Of a stretch of DNA of 9,676 nt, positions 4,136-9,676 are shown piece by piece. A program made the position numbers and the translations under genes. The notes under the pieces were generated by a model. The model was given only the letters and a program-made list of their open reading frames with translations, was not told the DNA's origin and searched no databases. How positions within the stretch are numbered: position 1 is the first letter of the stretch; the number at the start of each line of letters is the position of its first letter. Source of the DNA: CAYNFH01 sp964396385 (GTDB taxonomy: Bacteria; Armatimonadota; Chthonomonadetes; Chthonomonadales; CAJBBX01); contig CAYNFH010000235.1 of assembly GCA_964396385.1 (NCBI GenBank), positions 1-9,676 of the forward strand, given 5' to 3'.

Positions 4136-6796
4136 ATGCCGTTCACGCTGATGAGATATGCCGCTTGCCGGCGGGTGCAGAACCGGCTGTGGGAGTATGC
4201 AAAGGGAGCGCTGCCCCGGGAGGAGACAGCCCGGATCGACGACCACGTCGCCGGCTGCCAGGCTTGCGCGTCGCGGTTGAGGGCTGCCCGCAAGGCGGCG
4301 GGTCTCGTGGCCACGGCCCGCGACCTGGCCATCTCCGATACCATTGGCTCCTGGGCCGCCCTGCGGACGCGGCTTGAGGATGGCGCCACTCCGGGGGCCG
4401 CCGCTTCCGCCCGCACCGGGCGCTCCATTCCCCGCCACTGGCTGTGGACGGGCGGACTGGCCGCGGCTGCTGGGGTGGCGGCACTGGCAGCTTTGCTGAT
4501 TGGGATCCAATCGCCGCGTCTTCATCACGGCAGCTCGATTGGCAGGGAGTTCGCCGCTGGGCGGAACAGCGGCGCTCCCCAGCGGTTCCGGCGATCCGGT
4601 TCACCTGAAAACTATGCCCTGCGGCATGAGCCGCTGCCTTCCTGGCTTGGCCCCGCTTCCAACGGAGCTCACGGCTCAGTATCCCGTGCCATGGCGAGTC
4701 CCGCACCGCACGGGCAATCGACCTCGCCCGCTCGCCCCGTCGAGCCATTGCCGCATCCGGCCGCCCCAGAGCAGGACGATCTGATCGCACTGAACGCCGG
4801 GACGGGCTCAGCCCTCTACCGCTGGACGGCCTGGGCCCCGGACGAGGTCGCCGCGCTCAAGCAGCGGATAGATGACACGCTGCGCAAGAGCGGCAAAGGG
4901 GACGACTTTGTCTCCGTCCCGTTCCCGCAGATCGCCTCTACGGACCGGCGCGCGCTCCAGGCGGCAGCCGAAGAGTACCGGCAGCAGAAGGAGATCGTGG
5001 ACACTCGACTCTCCCGCGACGTGACGGTCGCCGAGAAGGCGGTCGCCCTATCGGACCTGTGCCGGGAGCTGTCGACCAGAACCGGCATCGATATCGGGGC
5101 GGACCGCAGCGTGGCGGATGAGAAGGTGACCATCTTCTGCGAGGACCAGCCGCTGCGGGAGGTCATGCGGCAGATAAACCGGCTGTTCGGCTTCGCTTGG
5201 GCCCGCTCCGGCGAAGACGGGGCCTACCGCTACGACCTTATCCAGGACCTGCGCGGCCGGCTCACGGAAGAGGAGATGCGCAACCACGACCTGCACGAGG
5301 CGCTCCTGGCCCTTGACGAGGCGATGCAGAAGCGGCTGCAGGCCAACAACCAACAGCACGACTGGAGGTGGGCCGGAGAGCAGGCCTACGCCATGCTGAG
5401 CCCGGGGGACCGCGCGGCGCTGGTCAACGGCGACACGGTCATGCTGACCATGGACAACGCCAACCCGGACCGGAGGCTATCTGCCAACGACCGCGTGCCG
5501 CTGCTCAGGGCCCTTGACCTGTATCAGACTAGCATGAACGGGCAGCGGATCGTGTCCGGCGGACACTTCAAGGAGGGCGACAAACAGATCGCCGACGTTC
5601 CGGACGCCAATCCGACCATCGGGCTTAGCGTGGACCGTTCCGAGGCGGGGCTGCTGTCCCTGCACGTCTGGTACGGGGCGACCCTGAGTGGCCCGGGCGC
5701 TGCTCCGGGGTCCTGGAACAGCTCGCCCAGTGAGGCGCTGGCCAATGGCATGAGCCCGGCCGTGGCGCATCCGGACAACGCAGGGAGGGAACACGCCCTC
5801 CGCGCCGATCCGCTGTTTCGCCGCATCATCTCCCTGCATCCGGACTCGTCCTGCCCGGTCTACGTGCGTGGCGCGAGGGCGAGGCCGGAGGAGAGGGCGG
5901 GAGCCGGCGGGCTCGAGTTGGAGGACCACGATGGGCCGCACCTCTTCACGTGGGACGTCTGGGAGGCGCTGCATAAGGAGACCGGGGTCCCCATCATCGC
6001 GGACGCGTACAGCCACTACTTCCCGATGGCGGCCGTCACCATGGATAAGGTCACGCTGTTCGACGCGCTCTACAAAGCCGCGGACGCCATGGACGTGTGG
6101 TGGAAGAAGGACGGCTCATTCATCGAGTGCCGCAGCACGACCTTTGTCTGGGACAAGATTAAAGAGGTGCCGAACCGCTACATTACCCGATGGGAGCAGG
6201 ACGCCAGGCGGAACGGATATCTTCCTGTGGAGGACTTTCTGGAGATGTCGACCCTCTCCGACACGCAGCTAGATTCCACCATCGTGGGGAAGGCGATGGA
6301 GCACTGCCACGGCCTGCGGGACTGGAGCATCATGGGCAAGGGATTAACCAAGACCGGCATAGTGCCCGAGCAGCTCCGGCCGTACGTCCGGTTCGCCGCA
6401 TCGCTCGCGCCGAGCGAAAGGACGCAGGCAATGACGGAGGAGGGCATCTCTGCGGGGACACTCCGGCCAGCCCAGCAGCAGGCCCTGATGAAGCTTGCGG
6501 GGCGCTCGCTCTCGCCCGCGGAATTTGCGAAGGTGCGCTTCCATTTCGAGTACGTCCCGGCGGGCTTCTATACGTGGAGACCGCTTGTGAAGCACGCCGA
6601 CTACGAGCGGGCGATGAGATGGCCCCTGGTCTGCGAGAAGACGCCGGAGGCGGCGCTGGCCGCCGCGCGGAAGCTCTACCCCTCGGCGGAAGCATCCCAG
6701 GTGGCTCCGTCCCGTGGAGAGTTCTCCGCCATCGTGTTCTATCCGGACGGCACCATACTGGAGCAGGGGAAGCTCATCTCCTTCCCGATCGAATAA
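4136..6796 (+). CDS. Putative zinc-finger transmembrane anti-sigma factor with two extracytoplasmic STN/secretin-like domains
   Basis: This 886-residue protein starts at ATG 4136, 7 bases after GGAGGGG and 2 bases after the sigma stop; the earlier ATG at 4091 lies within the sigma gene. Residues 1-60 form a zf-HC2-type anti-sigma domain with C11 and the H37-x3-C41-x2-C44 zinc motif. Residues about 102-124 (WLWTGG...LLIGI) form one membrane helix. A Pro/Ser/Arg-rich linker follows to about 215, then a large exported part. Residues about 301-372 look like an STN domain (ALSDLCRELSTRTGIDIGAD, then VTIFCEDQPLREVMRQI, then a strand with a tyrosine turn). Residues about 605-680 look like a second one (ALHKETGVPIIAD, then VTMDKVTLFDALYKAADAM). 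Each is followed by a helical stretch with L(S/A)P(G/S)(D/E)R. Inferred role: hold the sigma factor at the membrane until the outer domains sense a ligand or partner. Simple zf-HC2 anti-sigmas are usually 80-300 residues, so this one is exceptionally large. Confidence 0.85.
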   Translation: MPFTLMRYAACRRVQNRLWEYAKGALPREETARIDDHVAGCQACASRLRAARKAAGLVATARDLAISDTIGSWAALRTRLEDGATPGAAASARTGRSIPRHWLWTGGLAAAAGVAALAALLIGIQSPRLHHGSSIGREFAAGRNSGAPQRFRRSGSPENYALRHEPLPSWLGPASNGAHGSVSRAMASPAPHGQSTSPARPVEPLPHPAAPEQDDLIALNAGTGSALYRWTAWAPDEVAALKQRIDDTLRKSGKGDDFVSVPFPQIASTDRRALQAAAEEYRQQKEIVDTRLSRDVTVAEKAVALSDLCRELSTRTGIDIGADRSVADEKVTIFCEDQPLREVMRQINRLFGFAWARSGEDGAYRYDLIQDLRGRLTEEEMRNHDLHEALLALDEAMQKRLQANNQQHDWRWAGEQAYAMLSPGDRAALVNGDTVMLTMDNANPDRRLSANDRVPLLRALDLYQTSMNGQRIVSGGHFKEGDKQIADVPDANPTIGLSVDRSEAGLLSLHVWYGATLSGPGAAPGSWNSSPSEALANGMSPAVAHPDNAGREHALRADPLFRRIISLHPDSSCPVYVRGARARPEERAGAGGLELEDHDGPHLFTWDVWEALHKETGVPIIADAYSHYFPMAAVTMDKVTLFDALYKAADAMDVWWKKDGSFIECRSTTFVWDKIKEVPNRYITRWEQDARRNGYLPVEDFLEMSTLSDTQLDSTIVGKAMEHCHGLRDWSIMGKGLTKTGIVPEQLRPYVRFAASLAPSERTQAMTEEGISAGTLRPAQQQALMKLAGRSLSPAEFAKVRFHFEYVPAGFYTWRPLVKHADYERAMRWPLVCEKTPEAALAAARKLYPSAEASQVAPSRGEFSAIVFYPDGTILEQGKLISFPIE

Positions 6797-6870
6797 GACT
6801 CGGCATCGGCGTCCAGAGAAAAGCAGATTCCTCACTTCGTTCGGAATGACAAAGGAGCCGATCGAGTAGG
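6785..6870. repeat. TGTCATTCC-type dispersed repeat inserted between convergent genes, with near-duplicate flanks
   Basis: On the minus strand, 6853-6841 reads TTTGTCATTCCGA, followed by ACGAAGTGAGGAATCT, with ATTCC...GGAAT able to pair. I recall this TGTCATTCCGAGCGAAG.. family as common between genes in Acidobacteriota, Chloroflexota and Armatimonadota. The element lies between CCGATCGAATAAG (6785-6797) and CCGATCGAGTAGG (6858-6870), which match at 11 of 13 positions. It contains the stop codon of the minus-strand beta-helix gene. Confidence 0.6.
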
Positions 6871-8982
6871 CGTCTCGCTGGCGTATTCGCCGGCCGTCGG
6901 AAACGCGGCCGGCACGCCGGTGACCCGCTTCCCGGGAGCGCCCGCCTGCGTCAGGTCGAAGGGACGGAAACCCACCTGCGGGGCGGGCGAGTCTTTGCGG
7001 AGCCGGAAGTCACCGCGCATCGGGTCCATAAAGCGCGGGTCCGCCACCGCGGAGTGGGTGTCCTGCCCCTTCGCCTGCCACTGCTCGAGCGTCATGCCGG
7101 CGAAGGAGAGCGGCTGTCCCGACTGGTTGCCGTACAGATTGTAGTCGAGCTTGTAGTTATCGCCGGACCAGTTGGAGCCCAGCAGCTTTCCCTCCGTCCA
7201 GTAGAAGAGGTTGTGCTCGAACGTGAAGGAGAGGTGCGGCTCCGCCCGCGTGCGCATCACCTGGAACTCCCGTCCCAGCGCGAAGATGTTGTTGCGCACC
7301 ACGTTCTCCTTGCCGTAGTGCTGGTGGAACAGGGCGGACTTGCATCGATACACCACGTTGTCCTCCACCAGCAGGTTGCTGCTGCCCTCGTCCGGGTAGA
7401 TGCCCCAGCCGCCGTAGCTGAACGACTCCACGTCGTGGATGCGGTTGCCCCGCAGCACGCAGCCGGTCCGGACCCCCAGCGTATAGATGCCGCCCAGGTC
7501 GCTCAGCACGCCCTGGCCGATCTGGTGGATGTGGTTGTAGGCGATCAGGTCGTCGTGCGCCAGGCTGGCGCCGTATCCCCACGTCCAGCCGACGGAGACG
7601 CCGGTGTAGTAGAAGTCCGCGATCTCGTTGTTCTGGACCGTGTCATGATGCGACTGGCCAATCCAGACCCCGATCCCCGCCGGGTGCATCCGCCCACCGT
7701 GGGCGATGAGGCATCCGCGAACGGTATTGTCGCTGGCGACCTCCTCCTCGTCCTGCGAGATGGTCATCGTGCCGATCTTCACGCCGCCGGCGCCCAGATC
7801 TGTCAGGTCGCAGCCGTCGACGATGCACCGTTTGCAGCCCGCCCCCAGCTCGATGCCGTAGGTCCCCACGTGCTCCACGCGGCACCGCTCGAAGGCGCAG
7901 TCCCGCGCGCCGGTAGCCGTGACCGCGCCGCCCAGGTTCGCCTCCGCCTGCCAGTAGACATTGCCCTCCGGCGGCGTGACCCAGTTGGTGTGCGCAAAAC
8001 CGATTCCGCGGAAGGTGAGGTGCTGGACCCACTTCCGTCCTTTCACGTCGCCCCGTAGCTCCAGAAGGTGGTCCAGGCGCGGCGCGATGACCACGGCCGT
8101 CGCGGGGTTCTCGCCGGGGTAGGGGACGTAGGCCACCTCGCCCGTCAGCCGGTCCAGGTAGAAGTCGCCAGGCTTGCCCATCCCTTCGCGCACGTTCTCT
8201 ACCAGGTAGCGGTTGCCCCTGGGCAGTGCCTGGTAGCCCTCTTTGCTCAGCGTATGGCCGGTGAAGGTGACGGCGCGGTCCTGCGCATCCACGGTGTCGA
8301 CGCGCATGCGCGCCATGGTCCAGGTCTGGAAGGCCAGGACCTCGACGTCGTGCAGGTCGTGCCAGTCCGGCCGGAGGTCTCCCGCGCGGAACCGGAAGCG
8401 GTCGAATCCCTGATCTTTGGCGCGCGGGGAGGGGGGCAGCGCGTCGTCGATGGTGTAGTAGCCGCTCTGGGGCAGCCGCGGCCGGTACCGTCGGCCGTTG
8501 TTCACAAAGAGCTGCGAGAAGCTCCACGCGCCGCCGGTGGCGCCGGGAAGCTGGACGCGCCACCAGCCGTCCTTGCCGCGCTTCCAGCCCTGGAGCCACA
8601 CGCCCCCGCTCAGCAGCGGCTGCTCCTTGCCGTACGCCGCGAACACCACCGGAGCGGCCGCCGTGCCGGAGTCGGCGGGCGTGAAGACCAGCGGCTGCTC
8701 CAGGAAGTAGGTGCCGCCGCGCAGCAGCACGGTGACGGGGAATTTGTAGCCGGGGTGCTGCTGGAGGAACCGGCGGACCGCCGCCTGCGCGCGGCCCGGG
8801 GTGGCAAACGGCCCATTGCTGTGGTCTTCGTTGGGGGCGGCGAGCTGTCCGGACCAGGCGTCGTTGCCGTTGGTCGCCACGTAGAAGGTGGCCGCCGGCT
8901 GCGCACCCGCGGCGGCAGCGAAGGTGGCAAGCAGGCCGGCTCCAAGCAGTAGCTGTTTGACAAGCTCGCACGAAATCGTCAT
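6832..8982 (-). CDS. Secreted right-handed parallel beta-helix protein, carbohydrate-active-enzyme-like
   Basis: This 716-residue exported protein uses the second of two adjacent ATGs (8982 rather than 8985), which lies 5 bases after AAGGA. Residues 1-27 are a signal peptide (VKQLLLGAGLLATFAAAAGA, cut before QPA). The mature protein opens with FYVATNGNDAWSG and PFATPGRAQAAVR, the common start of secreted beta-helix enzymes. A middle region (about 120-310) contains QLFVNNGRRYRPRLPQSGYY and FYLDRLTGEVAYVPYPGE. A beta-helix follows from about 315 to 620, with SDLGGIYTLG (494-503) and GGWGIYPDEGSS (524-535), blocks I recall as conserved in this family. The layout resembles GH141/GH120-like and pectate-lyase-superfamily glycosidases, so plant or microbial polysaccharide is a plausible substrate; catalytic residues cannot be assigned. 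The last eight residues (APLSFRTK) and the stop codon come from an inserted repeat. It converges on the anti-sigma gene and diverges from the YdcZ-like gene. Confidence 0.85.
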   Translation of the reverse strand: MTISCELVKQLLLGAGLLATFAAAAGAQPAATFYVATNGNDAWSGQLAAPNEDHSNGPFATPGRAQAAVRRFLQQHPGYKFPVTVLLRGGTYFLEQPLVFTPADSGTAAAPVVFAAYGKEQPLLSGGVWLQGWKRGKDGWWRVQLPGATGGAWSFSQLFVNNGRRYRPRLPQSGYYTIDDALPPSPRAKDQGFDRFRFRAGDLRPDWHDLHDVEVLAFQTWTMARMRVDTVDAQDRAVTFTGHTLSKEGYQALPRGNRYLVENVREGMGKPGDFYLDRLTGEVAYVPYPGENPATAVVIAPRLDHLLELRGDVKGRKWVQHLTFRGIGFAHTNWVTPPEGNVYWQAEANLGGAVTATGARDCAFERCRVEHVGTYGIELGAGCKRCIVDGCDLTDLGAGGVKIGTMTISQDEEEVASDNTVRGCLIAHGGRMHPAGIGVWIGQSHHDTVQNNEIADFYYTGVSVGWTWGYGASLAHDDLIAYNHIHQIGQGVLSDLGGIYTLGVRTGCVLRGNRIHDVESFSYGGWGIYPDEGSSNLLVEDNVVYRCKSALFHQHYGKENVVRNNIFALGREFQVMRTRAEPHLSFTFEHNLFYWTEGKLLGSNWSGDNYKLDYNLYGNQSGQPLSFAGMTLEQWQAKGQDTHSAVADPRFMDPMRGDFRLRKDSPAPQVGFRPFDLTQAGAPGKRVTGVPAAFPTAGEYASETPTRSAPLSFRTK

Positions 8983-8985
8983 CAT

Positions 8986-9074
8986 CTTCCTTGCCGTCTC
9001 GGAATGTGGAAGCTGCAGGAACCTACATACAGGTAGATTACATCATCGGCCGGCCGAAGAGAACAGGGGGAAAC
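8986..9074. promoter_or_regulatory. Divergent intergenic region with a 12-bp perfect palindrome
   Basis: This 89-base gap must hold promoters for both the secreted beta-helix gene (-) and the YdcZ-like gene (+). TCGGCCGGCCGA at 9046-9057 is a perfect palindrome that could be an operator. I see no convincing -35/-10 pair. The minus-strand TGTAAT (9042-9037) is one base off the candidate ECF -35, but no CGTC lies 16 bases downstream. Confidence 0.3.
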
Positions 9075-9515
9075 GTGTACTGGATTCTGGGGTTTGTGGC
9101 CGTGGGCGGGGCGATCCTCGCAATCCAGACGGCGGTGAACGGGCGCCTGGGAACGGAGCTGAGCAGCCCACTGCTCGCGACCACCGTTTCGTTCCTGGTG
9201 GGGACCGTCGCCCTCGTCGCATATCTCGCCGCGACCCGGACGGCCCTCCCCGGCGGCGGAGTATTGGGTCGAATCCCCTGGTGGGCGTGGACCGGCGGCC
9301 TGCTCGGCGCGACCTACCTGATGGCGGTCATCACCGCCGTACCGCGCCTGGGAGTGGCCGTTACGATGACGCTGGTGGTGGCCGGCCAAACGCTCATGGC
9401 GGTTATCCTGGACCACTACGGCCTGCTTGGGCTGGACCGACACCCCGCCACCCTCCCACGGTTGGTGGGAGTGGTGCTGGTTATCCTCGGAGTGCTGCTG
9501 GTGAGGAGGTTTTGA
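9075..9515 (+). CDS. DMT-superfamily YdcZ-type (DUF606) small membrane protein
   Basis: This 146-residue protein starts at GTG 9075 behind AGGGGG. The longer frame from 8991 would add 28 polar residues lying across the divergent promoter region. About five hydrophobic helices are visible: residues 2-20, 36-54, 72-90, 96-114 and 125-143. Family blocks are AIQTAVNGRLG (13-23), ATTVSFLVGT, WWAWTGGLLGATYL and VVAGQTLMAVILDHYGLLG. YdcZ proteins are half the size of EamA-type 10-helix transporters and probably work as dimers in the inner membrane; their substrates are mostly unknown. It is a single complete gene here, with no paired homologue visible within the window. It is transcribed away from the secreted beta-helix gene. 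Family membership is firm, the transported molecule is not. Confidence 0.88.
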   Translation: MYWILGFVAVGGAILAIQTAVNGRLGTELSSPLLATTVSFLVGTVALVAYLAATRTALPGGGVLGRIPWWAWTGGLLGATYLMAVITAVPRLGVAVTMTLVVAGQTLMAVILDHYGLLGLDRHPATLPRLVGVVLVILGVLLVRRF

Positions 9516-9676
9516 CACAGTTTTTGCGAGCGGAATGGCACGATTTGGAGGACGACGGCCACTTGTCATTCCGAGTAGCGCGACGGGGCGAGCCCCGTGC
9601 CTAGTGAAAGAAACCCGCAGCGTACCAACCTGTCATCCCGGGCGGGCTACCTATGAGCGGCGCGAGCGAGCGCAGC
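9516..9676. repeat. Intergenic repeat DNA with two TGTCAT(T/C)CCG units and a GC hairpin
   Basis: No gene is seen after 9515. TTGTCATTCCGAG (9563-9575) matches the core of the element at 6841-6853 on the other strand. CTGTCATCCCGGGC (9630-9643) is a second, diverged unit. ACGGGGC (9583-9589), loop GA, GCCCCGT (9592-9598) is a perfect 7-bp stem without a following T-run, so it is not a typical intrinsic terminator. The window ends in CGAGCGAGCGCAGC, which looks like the body of the same repeat family continuing beyond the edge. Confidence 0.55.

Noticed and set aside
7054..8058. Plus-strand open frame of 334 codons
   Set aside because: It is another antisense shadow of the beta-helix gene, without a ribosome binding site or domain.
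8068..8952. Plus-strand open frame of 294 codons within the beta-helix gene
   Set aside because: It is antisense to the signal-peptide-bearing beta-helix gene, has low-complexity Val/Ala/Arg composition and no family features.
9021..9036. ACCT...AGGT and CTAC...GTAG inverted motifs as an operator
   Set aside because: The stems are only four bases, interleaved, and expected by chance.
8991..9074. Extended N-terminus of the YdcZ-like protein
   Set aside because: It is polar, not membrane-like, has no ribosome binding site and occupies the divergent promoter gap; GTG 9075 fits the family.
9583..9598. GC-rich hairpin as a terminator of the YdcZ-like gene
   Set aside because: No T-run follows and it lies within repeat DNA nearly 70 bases past the stop codon.

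Overview
This is a GC-rich bacterial window (roughly 65% G+C by eye) with tightly packed genes. It contains eight protein-coding genes and at least four short non-coding repeat elements, and no RNA gene or CRISPR array was seen. The organism is probably a diderm, uncultured environmental bacterium. The mix of secreted beta-helix proteins, PhyH, a lone HicB, an ECF sigma factor with a very large anti-sigma partner, and TGTCATTCC-type repeats reminds me of Armatimonadota. Acidobacteriota, Planctomycetota or Chloroflexota-like lineages remain possible, and no marker gene settles it.

Layout, left to right. Bases 1-1029 (+) are the 3' part of a cysteine-laddered parallel beta-helix protein. A 61-bp inverted-repeat element follows, flanked by a 7-bp direct repeat. 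Bases 1111-1746 (+) encode a PhyH-type Fe(II)/2-oxoglutarate dioxygenase, 1804-2019 (+) a lone HicB-type small protein, and 2044-3462 (+) a NodB-fold deacetylase-like protein that carries an in-frame palindromic repeat in a linker. Bases 3525-4133 (+) encode an ECF sigma factor behind a candidate ECF promoter. Two bases further on, 4136-6796 (+) encodes its putative zinc-finger anti-sigma factor, with one membrane helix and a roughly 760-residue extracytoplasmic region holding two STN/secretin-like domains. Facing it, 6832-8982 (-) encodes a large secreted beta-helix protein resembling carbohydrate-active enzymes. Divergent from that, 9075-9515 (+) encodes a small YdcZ/DMT-family membrane protein. 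The window ends in more repeat DNA.

How the parts may fit together. The first four genes are close enough to be one transcript. Removing the inserted element would bring the first two to 13 bp apart. The sigma/anti-sigma pair looks like a self-contained envelope-sensing unit: the STN-like domains, which in classical cell-surface signalling sit in the outer-membrane receptor, are here in the anti-sigma polypeptide. The secreted beta-helix protein next door is a conceivable target, but I found no matching ECF promoter in front of it.

The most interesting features are the anti-sigma architecture and the small repeats that have shaped gene ends: one appears to have duplicated a ribosome binding site, one supplies a stop codon and C-terminus, and one is translated in frame.
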